A stretch of DNA of 64,000 nucleotides from Streptomyces monashensis (GCF_001866665.1 NZ_MLYO01000036.1:212101-276100); one strand, 5' to 3'. Positions 17,797 to 25,957 are shown, counted from the first letter of the stretch. The notes: generated by a model from the sequence alone, not told the origin. A program made the numbers and translations.

Positions 17797-18807
17797 TCAG
17801 GGCCGGGTGACCGAGGAGATCGGCATCATGCCGACGGGGTCGTAGCGGACCGCGGCGCCCGGGTAGGGGGCGTGGATGACCTTGCCGTCGCCGACGTACA
17901 TGCCCACGTGGCTGGCGTCGGAGCGGTAGACCACCAGGTCACCGGGGCGGGCCTGGGAGAGCGGGACTTGATGGCCGGCGAAGCGCTGCTCCTGCGAGGT
18001 GCGCGGCAGCTGGAGTCCGGCCTGTGCGTACGACCACTGCATCAAGCCCGAGCAGTCGAAGCCGGAGGGGCCGTTCGCGCCCCAGACGTAGGGGTGGCCG
18101 AGGGCGGCCTGGGCGGCGGCGACGGCGGCCGCGGCCCGGGCGTCGGGGGCGACGGCGCCGGTCAGGTCGGGCAGGCCGATGCCGCCGTCGCGGGAGGCGC
18201 GGTCGTAGGCGTCGCGGGCCTCGCTCGGCAGGGCGTCGAGCAGCTGCCGGGCCCTGGCGAGCTTCTTCTCCACGGTCCGCTTGTGCACGACGACGGCCCT
18301 GCGGCTCTTCTCCAGCTCGGCGAGCTTGCCGGCCGTCTCCGAGCGCTCCTGCGCGAGGTCCCGCAGCGCGGAGCTCAACTCCCGCAGCCGACCCGCCTGT
18401 TGGACGTCGATGCGGTCGAGGGTGGTGGCCTTGTCGAGGTAGTCCTCGGGGTTGTCGGAGAAGAGCAGCGCGACGGTCGGGTCGAGGCCGCCGGACCGGT
18501 ACTGCGCCCCGGCCAGCGCACCGAGCTGCTCGCGCAGGGAGTTGATGCGCGCCTGCTGCCGGGCGATGTGGTCCTGGGCGTCGTGCACCTCGCGGCGCAG
18601 CGCGTCGGTCTGCTCCTGGGCCTTGTCGAAGGCCTGGGTCGCCTGCTCGGCCTCCTGGTAGAGGCGGTCCACCTCGGCGCGGGTGTCGGCGTGCGGTGCC
18701 GCGTGCGCGGGTACGGCGCCGAGCGCGGTGGCTGCGGCGGACAGGACACACAGGGCGGCGGCGCCCCGGCGGAATCCGGAGGAGGCAAGGCGGCGGTGAG
18801 ACCCCAC
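17797..18807 (-). CDS. Secreted NlpC/P60 peptidoglycan endopeptidase
   Basis: Cell-wall hydrolase of 336 residues. Signal peptide ends at PAHA-AP near 37. A long coiled coil covers about 40-190. The C-terminal NlpC/P60 domain has catalytic Cys in GFDCSGLM near 253, His in DASHVGMY near 304 and a third polar position in IHAPYPG. It probably cleaves the D-Glu to diamino-acid bond in stem peptides. The coiled coil may keep the enzyme inactive or bind a partner such as an FtsEX-type activator. It is paralogous to the next gene upstream and coupled to the downstream lipoprotein gene. Confidence 0.92.
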   Translation of the reverse strand: MGSHRRLASSGFRRGAAALCVLSAAATALGAVPAHAAPHADTRAEVDRLYQEAEQATQAFDKAQEQTDALRREVHDAQDHIARQQARINSLREQLGALAGAQYRSGGLDPTVALLFSDNPEDYLDKATTLDRIDVQQAGRLRELSSALRDLAQERSETAGKLAELEKSRRAVVVHKRTVEKKLARARQLLDALPSEARDAYDRASRDGGIGLPDLTGAVAPDARAAAAVAAAQAALGHPYVWGANGPSGFDCSGLMQWSYAQAGLQLPRTSQEQRFAGHQVPLSQARPGDLVVYRSDASHVGMYVGDGKVIHAPYPGAAVRYDPVGMMPISSVTRP

Positions 18808-18945
18808 GGCGGTCCTTCTGCTGGCGGACAGATACCGCTCCCCCGGCGCCTGGGGACGGGGAGGCCCCGGCGCCGGGGGAGCGCGCCAGACAGTAGCCGT
18901 ACGCGAGGGGCCGGACCAAAGACCCGGAGGGCAACACAGGCTGAC

Positions 18946-18977
18946 GCCCCGCCGCTGACGCAGGTCATCGGCGGGGC
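18946..18977 (-). terminator. Hairpin terminator after the second NlpC/P60 gene
   Basis: Perfect 9-bp repeat GCCCCGCCG / CGGCGGGGC with a 14-base loop, about 115 bp past the stop at 19092. The remaining 284-bp spacer between the two NlpC/P60 genes must also hold the promoter of the downstream gene; no clear -10/-35 was seen. Confidence 0.5.
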
Positions 18978-19091
18978 GAGGAGTCAGTTCCGGTTCCGGG
19001 GATTCGCCCGTTCGGGCGCCCGGCGTCCGCGTTTCGCAGCGGGTCCGCGGGGGTGCGCCGGGTTCTCCGGCCCGGGCACCCGCAGGGATGA

Positions 19092-20126
19092 TCAGACCCG
19101 CACGCCGAACTCGAACGGCATGTCGGCCATGGACTCGTAGCGGACCACGGCACCGGTGTGCGGGGCGTGCAGCACCTCGCCGTTGCCGGCGTACAGGCCG
19201 ACGTGGTGGATGTCTCCGTAGAAGAAGACCAGGTCACCGACCTGCAGGTCGTTGACGGAGCTGATCCGGGTGCCTATGGTGGCCTGCTCCTGCGAGGTGC
19301 GCGGGATGGAGGCGCCGGCCTGGGCGTAGGCCCAGGAGGTCAGGCCCGAGCAGTCGTAGGAGGCGGTGCCGGTGGCGCCGTAGACGTACGGCTTGCCGAT
19401 CTGGCTCTGGGCGGCGGCGAAGGCGGCGCCGGCCAGGCCGGAGGCGGGCGTGCTGTTGCCGAGGTCGACCCGCGAGCTGGCGGAGCGGTCGGCGCGCTGC
19501 TGCTGCTCGGCCAGCTGCTGCTTCTCCTTGGCCGTCAGGGTGTTGAGCAGCTTCTGCGCGTCGGCGAGCTTGGCCTGGACGTCGTTCTTGTTCTGCTCCA
19601 GCTGGGCGCGGGTGGCGGAGAGGTCCTTGAGCTTCTCGCTCGCCTCGGCCCGCTCCTGGGCCAGTTCGCGCTGTTTGTCCTGGATCTTCTTCAGCGCGTC
19701 GACCTGCTGGGCGCTCAACTGGTCGAGCGTGGAGGCCTTGTCGAGGAAGTTGTCCGGGTTGGAGGACAGGAAGAGCTGGACCGAGGGGTCGATGCCGCCG
19801 GAGCGGTACTGCGAGGTGGCCAGCGAACCCAGGCTGTCGCGCAGCTTGTTGAGGTCCTGCTGACCCCGCGCGACGTTGTCCTGGATGGTGGAGATCTCCT
19901 TTTGCAGCTTCTGCTGCTTCTCCTTCGCCCCGTCGTACTTCTCGGAGGCCTGCTCGGCCTTCGAGTAGAGGTCGTCGACCTTGGCCTTGACCTGGTCCTT
20001 GCTGAGCTTCTGGCTCGGCGCTGCGTTGGCGGCGTTCGCGCTCAGCACGACGGCCGCGGCGGCTGCGGTGGTCAGCACGGTCACGCGGGCGCGACTCTGC
20101 TGCTTGGGTCGACGGTGGGACGCCAC
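19092..20126 (-). CDS. Secreted NlpC/P60 peptidoglycan endopeptidase, paralogue
   Basis: Protein of 344 residues with the same plan as its neighbour: signal peptide ending ANAA-AP near 36, Lys/Gln-rich coiled coil to about 205 and NlpC/P60 domain with Cys in YDCSGLTSW, His in IHHVGLYAGN and HAPHTG. GTG start chosen for GGAG 10 nt upstream; the longer frame starts inside a GAGT repeat. It has fewer Arg and more Lys and Asn than its paralogue, so the two have diverged, and probably differ in timing or partner. Its own promoter should lie in 20127-20346. Confidence 0.92.
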   Translation of the reverse strand: MASHRRPKQQSRARVTVLTTAAAAAVVLSANAANAAPSQKLSKDQVKAKVDDLYSKAEQASEKYDGAKEKQQKLQKEISTIQDNVARGQQDLNKLRDSLGSLATSQYRSGGIDPSVQLFLSSNPDNFLDKASTLDQLSAQQVDALKKIQDKQRELAQERAEASEKLKDLSATRAQLEQNKNDVQAKLADAQKLLNTLTAKEKQQLAEQQQRADRSASSRVDLGNSTPASGLAGAAFAAAQSQIGKPYVYGATGTASYDCSGLTSWAYAQAGASIPRTSQEQATIGTRISSVNDLQVGDLVFFYGDIHHVGLYAGNGEVLHAPHTGAVVRYESMADMPFEFGVRV

Positions 20127-20142
20127 GAGGGACGAACTCCTT

Positions 20143-20159
20143 CGTGTGAGTGAGTGAGT
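20143..20159. repeat. Tetranucleotide GAGT microsatellite
   Basis: About four copies of GTGA/GAGT in the 5' leader of the NlpC/P60 gene, just upstream of its ribosome site. Simple repeats at this place could vary in length between strains. Confidence 0.6.
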
Positions 20160-20346
20160 GATCACCCGTTCGGAGGTTCGAGCCCAGACCCTAGTGACCT
20201 TCTTGTGATCAGTTCAAATCCTCTCAGCAGAAAATCCCCTCACGCAATGCAATCTTTGCACTCGACTCACATGGAGTGATGCGCGATGGACACTACGTTG
20301 CGTGAAGATGCTGCCAATTCGGGCATTGCCTATGCCCGTTGGACCT

Positions 20347-21690
20347 TCAGGACAGCCGCTTGAGAAGCACCGCAGACGCGACCGGTCGGGCACCCGCCCT
20401 GGCGACGCCGTCGGCCACCTCGCGGTCGGTGGAGGCGACGATGACCGGACGGCCCGGCGGTTCCGCGCGCACGAGCTGCCGGATCAGCTCGTCGGCCGTC
20501 ACACCCGGCTTCGAGAACAGCACCCGCACGCCGCGCGGCGGTGCGAGCAGCACGGGCGCGGCCAGTTCGGCGCCGTCGAAGACACACGTCACCTCGGCGC
20601 CGGTCTGCGCGGCGAGCGCCGAGAGCTGGCCGAGGAGCCGCAGCCGCTGCTTCTCCAGCGGCATCTGCGGATAGCCGGTCTTGGTGACGTTGTAGCCGTC
20701 GACCACCAGATGCGCCTGCGGCAGCGCGAGCAGCTGGTCGAGAATGGCCGGATCGTGCTCGGACAGGGCCCGTGCCGCGATGTCCTTCGGGGTCATCCGG
20801 CCCGGCTCGACGGCGTCCACGGTCTCGGCCGGCCGCACGGAGACCGGCGGCAGGGCGAGTTCGCGCCGCAGGCCCTGCGCGGCGTCCAGCAGGGTGTCCA
20901 GCAGCAGCCGTACCCGCATGTCCTCCACGCTGCGGCCCTCACGGGCGGCGCGCCGGGTGGCCTCCAGGGCCGCCTCCGCCTCGCCGAGCCGGGCCTTGAG
21001 CCGCCGCGACTCGCTCTCGGCGGCCGACACCTGCGTCTGCGCCTCGGCCCGTACGGCGTCCATCTCGGTCTGCGCCTTGCGCAGAGCGGCCTCGCCGCGC
21101 TTGACGTCGCTGTGGGCGGCCCGGAGCTTGCGGTGCAGGGACTCCGCTTCCTTCTTCGCCGACTCCAGCTCCGCGCGCAGCCGTTCGGCCTCGGCGCGGG
21201 TGTGCTCGCGGGCGTGCGCCAGCTCGGCCCGCAGCCGCTCCAGCTCGACCCGGCTCTCCTCGTCCGCCCGCTCGGCGTCCGCGCGCTGGGCCTCCTCGCC
21301 GGCCGCGGCGACCAGCTTCACCCAGCCCGCCGGGCGCAGTACGTAGGCCGCGGCCGCCACGTCGAGCGGGTCCGCGGCCGGGGGCGGGGAGCCGGAGTCG
21401 AGGGCGCCGGTGAGTTCCGGCTGCGCCTCTCTGAGCTTCTCCCCGATCCGCTGCCGGAACAGCGGATCGGTCTCCAGCGCCGCCGCCATCGCGTTTCCGG
21501 CGAACTTGGCCCGGCGATTGGGGGTGAACCGGGCGTACTGCCGCAATTGGGCGGGCAGTTCGGACAGGGTCAGACCGCCGAAGCCGTCCGAGACGATCTG
21601 CACGACCCGTCGGCGCACGCCGTCGGGCAGCGGACGGTCAAGCACCTCGGCGGTGCCGTCGCCCGGCCCCCCGCCCGCGGTCTCCACCAT
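20347..21690 (-). CDS. NYN-domain (YacP-like) putative RNA-binding/nuclease protein
   Basis: Cytoplasmic protein of 447 residues. The N-terminal 110 residues are globular, residues about 130-270 form a long charged coiled coil, and the C-terminal 170 residues are a NYN/PIN-like domain: LVVDGYNVTKTGYP, TCVFDGAE, ADELI and VIVASTDREVA supply the acidic cluster expected for a metal-dependent RNase. Relatives (YacP/Rae1) cut ribosome-associated RNA. The extra N-terminal and coiled-coil parts are typical of the Streptomyces version. The ATG start is followed by a GTG, and either could serve. Confidence 0.83.
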   Translation of the reverse strand: MVETAGGGPGDGTAEVLDRPLPDGVRRRVVQIVSDGFGGLTLSELPAQLRQYARFTPNRRAKFAGNAMAAALETDPLFRQRIGEKLREAQPELTGALDSGSPPPAADPLDVAAAAYVLRPAGWVKLVAAAGEEAQRADAERADEESRVELERLRAELAHAREHTRAEAERLRAELESAKKEAESLHRKLRAAHSDVKRGEAALRKAQTEMDAVRAEAQTQVSAAESESRRLKARLGEAEAALEATRRAAREGRSVEDMRVRLLLDTLLDAAQGLRRELALPPVSVRPAETVDAVEPGRMTPKDIAARALSEHDPAILDQLLALPQAHLVVDGYNVTKTGYPQMPLEKQRLRLLGQLSALAAQTGAEVTCVFDGAELAAPVLLAPPRGVRVLFSKPGVTADELIRQLVRAEPPGRPVIVASTDREVADGVARAGARPVASAVLLKRLS

Positions 21691-21728
21691 CCGTCACACC
21701 CCAATGCCTCTACGGGGCCGCCTCCCTC

Positions 21729-21968
21729 TCAGGAGTCGGCGCCCGGCCTGTCCACGAGCTCCACCTGGTCCACCGCGTTGCACCAGCGGCAGCGCACCGA
21801 TTCGATGGTCTCACTGACCACCTCGCGCTCCTCCACCGTCGGGTCCCCGGCCAGATCGAGATGGACGTACTCGACGACCTTCGACGAACGGGTCACGTCG
21901 AACCGGGTCAGGTTGCCGCACAGGGTGCAGCGCCACCGGGTGGTCGCGGTCGGCAGGGGAACCGTCAT
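21729..21968 (-). CDS. Small zinc-ribbon-like protein
   Basis: 79 residues with two CXXC pairs, CTLCGN near 15 and CRWCNA near 61, probably binding one zinc. The region between is rich in Val, Asp and Glu. No further function can be assigned. ATG has AAGGAAG about 12 nt upstream, somewhat far. Its stop is 38 bp upstream of the NYN gene start, so the two may be an operon. Divergent from the rhomboid gene. Confidence 0.72.
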   Translation of the reverse strand: MTVPLPTATTRWRCTLCGNLTRFDVTRSSKVVEYVHLDLAGDPTVEEREVVSETIESVRCRWCNAVDQVELVDRPGADS

Positions 21969-22122
21969 CGTGGCAGTCCGCTTCCTTCTCGTGCTCTGTT
22001 CCGCGCCGTCGGCCGACGCGTGTGGCCGTAACCCTACGGCCTGGCAGGGACTCGCCGCCCGTCCGTCCGCGACGGCGAGGCGGTCTGTCGGCATGCATCC
22101 CGTTACGTCATGCTCTGTGTTC

Positions 22123-22866
22123 ATGATCAGCGAGTGGAGCACGACAGCCGGCCGGACTCTCAGAGCGGTGCGGGGCACCTCGGCACCCATCACCTACGGG
22201 CTGATCGCACTGTGCAGCCTGATCTTCGTGCTGGGCCCGGCCTCGGGGCTCACCCCCGGCTACGGCTCCGGGGAGATCCTCGCGGCCGCCCAGCAGACCT
22301 ACTTCCGGCACTGGGGCGTGGTGCCGGCCGAGTTGTTCGACGGGCCGGCCCGCGAGCTCCTCACGCCCGCCACGGCCCTGTTCGTGCACGGCAACTGGGT
22401 GCATCTGCTCGGCAACATGCTGTTCCTCCTCGTCTTCGGGGCGATGACGGAGGAGCGGATGGGCCGGATCGAGTTCACCCTGTTCTACGCCGGGTGCGGC
22501 TATCTGGCCCTGCTCGGGTACGCGCTCGCCAACACCGACTCCGCACAGTCGCTGGTGGGCGCCTCGGGCGCGATCTCGGCGGTCCTCGGCGCGTTCCTGT
22601 ATCTCTTCCCCCGGGCCCGGGTGACCAGTCTGCTGCCGTTCCTCCTCTTCGTGCCGCTGCGGTTCCCCGCCTGGGTCGTGCTGCCGTTCTGGGTGGCGGT
22701 GCAGTGGGCGGCGGCGAGCCAGGCCTCCGAGGGGCCCGGGGTGGCGTATCTGGCGCACCTGGTGGGGTTCGGGCTGGGCTTCCTCTACGCGTGGGTGCGC
22801 TACGGGCGTGGGACTAGAGTGAAGTGCACCCCAGCTCCGGCCCCCGAGGGAGAGAACCAACCGTGA
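22123..22866 (+). CDS. Rhomboid-family intramembrane serine protease
   Basis: Integral membrane protease of 247 residues with six or seven membrane segments. Oxyanion Asn region HGNWVHLLGNM in TM2, catalytic Ser in VGASGAISAVLG and catalytic His in AHLVGFGLG match active rhomboids. It would cleave single-pass membrane proteins within the bilayer. ATG is used although no good ribosome site is visible; a GTG two codons upstream is an alternative. The stop overlaps the GTG of the RAM-domain gene (GTGA), so both are coexpressed. Confidence 0.9.
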   Translation: MISEWSTTAGRTLRAVRGTSAPITYGLIALCSLIFVLGPASGLTPGYGSGEILAAAQQTYFRHWGVVPAELFDGPARELLTPATALFVHGNWVHLLGNMLFLLVFGAMTEERMGRIEFTLFYAGCGYLALLGYALANTDSAQSLVGASGAISAVLGAFLYLFPRARVTSLLPFLLFVPLRFPAWVVLPFWVAVQWAAASQASEGPGVAYLAHLVGFGLGFLYAWVRYGRGTRVKCTPAPAPEGENQP

Positions 22867-23144
22867 TCACCGCGATCGTCCTCATCAAGACCAGCGTGGA
22901 CCGGATCCCCGAGATCGCGGAGCAGATCGCCTCGCTGGACTCGGTGAGCGAGGTCTTCTCCGTCACGGGCACGTACGACCTGATCGCGATGGTCCGGGTG
23001 GGCAGGCACGAGGAACTGGCCGACGTCATCCCCGGCCGGATCAGCAAGATCCCCGGCGTGGAGGCCACCGACACCCACGTGGCGTTCCGCACCTACTCCC
23101 AGCACGACCTCGAGGCGGCCTTCGCGATCGGACTGGACTCCTGA
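22863..23144 (+). CDS. Lrp/AsnC ligand-binding (RAM) domain protein without DNA-binding domain
   Basis: 93 residues making up only the RAM effector domain of Lrp/AsnC regulators (ITAIVLIKTS, VTGTYDLIAMVRV, GVEATDTHVAF). The helix-turn-helix is absent. Such stand-alone proteins form oligomers that bind amino acids and can modify full-length Lrp regulators. GTG start overlaps the rhomboid stop, with GGGAGAG 8 nt upstream. Why it is paired with a rhomboid is unknown. Confidence 0.9.
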   Translation: MITAIVLIKTSVDRIPEIAEQIASLDSVSEVFSVTGTYDLIAMVRVGRHEELADVIPGRISKIPGVEATDTHVAFRTYSQHDLEAAFAIGLDS

Positions 23145-23181
23145 TCGGCTGAAGGCCGCCCCGGAACGGGCGTACGGACCC

Positions 23182-24558
23182 TCACACCGCTGGCACGCAG
23201 CGGCCGTCCTCCGTGCGGTACGTCCACCGGGCGCCCTCGGTCACCAGTTCCCGCACGGCGGTCACGAAGCGCTCGACGTGCTCGTCCGGGGTGCCCGCGC
23301 CGAAGCTCACGCGGATGGCGTTGAGGGACTTCTCGCCGGGGGCCGCCTCCGGGGCGCCGCACTCGCCCTGGGTCTGGGGGTCGCTGCCGAGCAGGGTGCG
23401 GACCAGGGGGTGGGCGCAGAAGAGGCCGTCACGGACGCCGATGCCGTACTCGGCGGAGAGCGCGGCGGCGAAGTGGGAGCTGTTCCAGCCCTCCACCACG
23501 AAGGAGATCACGCCGACCCGCGGGGCATCGTCGCCGAACAGGGACAGCACCTTCACCTGCGGCACCTCGGCCAGACCCGCGCGGACCTCGGCGATCAGGT
23601 GCTCCTCGCGGGCCACCAGGTTCTCCCAGCCGGCCTCGGTGAGCGCCTTGCAGGCCGACGCGATGGAGTAGGCACCGATGACGTTCGGGGAGCCCGCCTC
23701 GTGCCGGGCGGCGCTCTCGTGCCACTCCACGGCCACTCCCCCGTCCGGCCGCCGGGTGACCGTGCGGCTGGCGCCGCCGCCCGCGAGGTACGGCTCGGCC
23801 GCGCGCAGCCAGTCGGCGCGGCCCGCGAGGACGCCGGAGCCGAAGGGGGCGTACAGCTTGTGCCCGGAGAAGGCGACCCAGTCGACGTCCAGGTCGCGCA
23901 CGTCCACCCGGTGGTGCGGGGCCAGCTGGGCGGCGTCCAGGACGATCCGGGCGCCGTGGGCGTGTGCGGCGGCGGCGAGCTCGCGCACCGGCCACAGCTC
24001 GCCGGTGACGTTGGAGGCGCCGGTGACGCAGACCAGGGCCGGGCCGTACCCCTCTTGAACAGATGCAGTGCGGCCGGCGAGGGCCCGCTCCAGGGTCTCG
24101 ACGGCCTGGCGCGGGGTGCGCGGCGCGTTGAGGTACGTGACCCGCGCGTCCTGCCAGGGCAGCAGGGAGGCGTGGTGCTCGGTCTCGAAGACGAAGACCT
24201 GGCAGTCGGCGGGCAGGGCGCGGGCGAGCAGGTTGAGCGAGTCCGTGGTCGAGCGGGTGAAGACCACCTGGTCGTCGGCGCGGCAGCCGAGGAACTCGGC
24301 GACCGTCCTGCGGGCGTTCTCGAACAGGTCGGTCGAGAGCTGCGAGAGGTAGCCGGCGCCGCGGTGGACGCTGCCGTAGTACGGCGCGTAGGCGGCGACG
24401 TCGTCCCAGACGCGCTGGAGCGCGGGGGCGCTGGCCGCGTAGTCGAGCGCCGCGTAGGTGACTTCGCCACCGGTCACGAGCGGGACGGTGACATCCCGGC
24501 CCAGAACGGGCAGCGGGGCACGAACGGACTGGTCGGCGGCAACGGTGGAGACAGACAT
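23182..24558 (-). CDS. Class V aminotransferase, SufS-like cysteine desulfurase
   Basis: PLP enzyme of 458 residues. Cofactor Lys in VAFSGHKLYAPFGSG near 231, phosphate-binding TRSTTDSLN near 102 and ETEHHASLLPW near 127. GVRDGLFCAHPL near 372 places a Cys where group II desulfurases (SufS/CsdA) have the catalytic Cys, so sulfur removal from cysteine or a related compound is likely. ATG has ACGGGAG 7 nt upstream. It is the first gene after a SAM-IV riboswitch, which ties its expression to S-adenosylmethionine and supports a sulfur-metabolism role. It is not in a suf operon, so its sulfur acceptor is unknown. Confidence 0.88.
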   Translation of the reverse strand: MSVSTVAADQSVRAPLPVLGRDVTVPLVTGGEVTYAALDYAASAPALQRVWDDVAAYAPYYGSVHRGAGYLSQLSTDLFENARRTVAEFLGCRADDQVVFTRSTTDSLNLLARALPADCQVFVFETEHHASLLPWQDARVTYLNAPRTPRQAVETLERALAGRTASVQEGYGPALVCVTGASNVTGELWPVRELAAAAHAHGARIVLDAAQLAPHHRVDVRDLDVDWVAFSGHKLYAPFGSGVLAGRADWLRAAEPYLAGGGASRTVTRRPDGGVAVEWHESAARHEAGSPNVIGAYSIASACKALTEAGWENLVAREEHLIAEVRAGLAEVPQVKVLSLFGDDAPRVGVISFVVEGWNSSHFAAALSAEYGIGVRDGLFCAHPLVRTLLGSDPQTQGECGAPEAAPGEKSLNAIRVSFGAGTPDEHVERFVTAVRELVTEGARWTYRTEDGRCVPAV

Positions 24559-24597
24559 GGGTGGACTCCCGTGAGGACGTACGGCAGCAAGGCGTAC

Positions 24598-24625
24598 GGA
24601 AAGAAGAGAAAGAGGGGGTGCGGAG
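24598..24625 (-). promoter_or_regulatory. C/U-rich, G-poor tract in the desulfurase leader
   Basis: On the transcript this stretch is almost all C and U (CUCCGCACCCCCUCUUUC and onward), between the small leader ORF and the desulfurase start. Such tracts can load Rho when not covered by ribosomes. This is inference from composition only. Confidence 0.3.
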
Positions 24626-24641
24626 GCGGGGCTCGGCGGCC

Positions 24642-24662
24642 CTATCGCATTCGCTTGCTCAC
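24642..24662 (-). CDS. Possible six-residue leader peptide downstream of the riboswitch
   Basis: GTG-started ORF encoding MSKRMR then TAG. GAGGAG lies exactly 6 nt upstream, a better ribosome site than many real genes in the window. It sits between the riboswitch and the desulfurase gene. A six-base stretch in the preceding hairpin (CCUCGA, 24697-24702) is complementary to UCGAGG overlapping that ribosome site (24671-24676), so its translation could be switched by RNA folding. No homologous leader is known to me. Confidence 0.4.
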   Translation of the reverse strand: MSKRMR

Positions 24663-24682
24663 GGAAGGCTCCTCGACGACCA

Positions 24683-24707
24683 GGACCCCTGGTTTCTCGA
24701 GGGGTCC
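24683..24707 (-). promoter_or_regulatory. Hairpin overlapping the 3' end of the SAM-IV aptamer
   Basis: Perfect 8-bp stem GGACCCCT / AGGGGTCC with a 9-base loop. Its 5' arm uses GGACC, the same bases that close the aptamer pseudoknot, so hairpin and ligand-bound aptamer exclude each other at least in part. No U-tract follows, so it looks like an expression platform element more than an intrinsic terminator. Confidence 0.6.
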
Positions 24708-24819
24708 GCGCTTGCCGTGGACCTCGCTGCCCACGACCTGGTCCTCACCCGGGGCACCCCGCCACGGACGGAGGGTTGCCGGACAGTCGGCCGGGGCCTC
24801 ATGACTGTCACTCATGACC
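24703..24819 (-). promoter_or_regulatory. SAM-IV riboswitch aptamer
   Basis: 117-nt RNA upstream of the desulfurase gene. Read on the minus strand it shows the SAM-IV landmarks in order: GGTCATGAGTGACAG, GCCCCGGC, the conserved CCGGCAACCCTCC core, GCGGGGTGCCCCGGGTGA, GGACCAGG closing P1 and the terminal GGCAAGCGCGGACC. The loop segment GTCCG can pair with CGGAC at the 3' end, giving the SAM-IV pseudoknot. The match to the mycobacterial SAM-IV sequence as I recall it is nearly base for base in the core. Binding of S-adenosylmethionine normally lowers expression of downstream sulfur genes. Confidence 0.95.
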
Positions 24820-24828
24820 TGGTTCAGG

Positions 24829-24858
24829 AAACTACGTCAACTGATCGTCGTCCCGCAA
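24829..24858 (-). promoter_or_regulatory. Predicted promoter for the riboswitch transcript
   Basis: TTGCGG (24858 to 24853) and TAGTTT (24834 to 24829) separated by 18 bp. Transcription would start near 24822, directly before the first base pair of the aptamer, which makes the assignment attractive. Confidence 0.45.
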
Positions 24859-24892
24859 CCCTGTCCGGATCGCGGGACGCTCGTCCTGGCCG

Positions 24893-25957
24893 CTATGCGT
24901 TGGTCGCCGCCACCCAGCGCTCCAGCGCCCGCTTCGCCGCGCCCGAGTCGATGGACTCGACGGCCCGGGCCATGCCGGCGCCGAGCTGTTCGGCGAGCGG
25001 GGCGTCCGCCGGGTCCAGGGCGACGAGGGCCGCCGCCGAGTTCAGTACGACGGCGTCCCGGACCGGGCCCCGCTCGCCGTCCAGCAGCCGCCGGGCCACG
25101 TCCGCGTTGTGGGCCGGGTCGCCGCCGCGCAGGGCCTCCACGGGGACGAGGTCGATACCGACCTCGCGGGGGTCGAAGACCTCCTCGGTGACCTTGCCGT
25201 CCCGCACGACCCAGACATGGGACGTGGCCGTCGTCGTCAGCTCGTCCAGGCCGTCGTCGCCGCGGAAGACCAGCGCGGAGTTGCCGCGCTCCGCGAGCAC
25301 GCCGGCGACGATCGGCGCCTCCCGCGCGACGGCCACGCCGACCGCCTGGGACCGCACCTTCGCCGGGTTGGTGAGCGGACCGAGCAGGTTGAAGACCGTC
25401 CGGATCCCCAACTGGCCGCGGGCGGCGCCGACATGACGCAGCGCTGGATGGAACTTGACCGCGAAGCAGAAGGTGATGCCGGCCTCCTCGGCGACCTCGG
25501 CCACCCGCCCGGGCGTGAGGTCGAGGTTGACGCCCAGCTTCTCCAGGACGTCGGAGGCCCCGGAGGCGGAGGAGGCGGCGCGGTTGCCGTGCTTCACGAC
25601 CTTGGCGCCCGTACCGGCGACGACCAGCGAGGACATCGTGGAGATGTTCACCGTCCTCGCCCCGTCGCCGCCCGTGCCGACGATGTCGACGGTGCGGCCC
25701 GGCACCTCGATCACGTTCGCGTGCTCGTACATCGTGCGCACGAGGCCGGTGATCTCCTCGACCGTCTGTCCCTTGGCCCGCAGGGCCACCGCGAACCCGG
25801 CGATCTGGGCGTCGGTCGCCTCGCCGCGCATGATCCGGTCCATGGCCCAGGCGGTGTCGTCGGCGGACAGGTTCTCGCCGCTCAGCAGGCCGTTCAGCAG
25901 GGCGGGCCAGGAGCGGCCCGCCGTGGTGTCGCCTCCAGCGGGGGTCACAGCGCTCAT
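24893..25957 (-). CDS. trpD: Anthranilate phosphoribosyltransferase
   Basis: Joins anthranilate and PRPP in tryptophan synthesis. It has 354 residues. PRPP site GTGGDGARTVNIST near 93, KHGNRAASSASGASD near 121 and the anthranilate-binding helices that follow are all present. ATG has GGAG 5 nt upstream; longer starts run into the terminator region. Other trp genes are not adjacent. Streptomycetes often have two trpD copies, one of them in this respiratory-cluster context. Confidence 0.95.
   Translation of the reverse strand: MSAVTPAGGDTTAGRSWPALLNGLLSGENLSADDTAWAMDRIMRGEATDAQIAGFAVALRAKGQTVEEITGLVRTMYEHANVIEVPGRTVDIVGTGGDGARTVNISTMSSLVVAGTGAKVVKHGNRAASSASGASDVLEKLGVNLDLTPGRVAEVAEEAGITFCFAVKFHPALRHVGAARGQLGIRTVFNLLGPLTNPAKVRSQAVGVAVAREAPIVAGVLAERGNSALVFRGDDGLDELTTTATSHVWVVRDGKVTEEVFDPREVGIDLVPVEALRGGDPAHNADVARRLLDGERGPVRDAVVLNSAAALVALDPADAPLAEQLGAGMARAVESIDSGAAKRALERWVAATNA

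Noticed and set aside
20127..20346. Cyclic-di-AMP (ydaO) riboswitch before the NlpC/P60 gene
   Set aside because: Such switches occur before Streptomyces wall hydrolases, but none of the conserved segments could be found in this 220-bp leader.
20302..22122. N-terminal extension of the rhomboid frame by 607 codons
   Set aside because: It is antisense to the NYN gene and the zinc-ribbon gene; the rhomboid begins at 22123.
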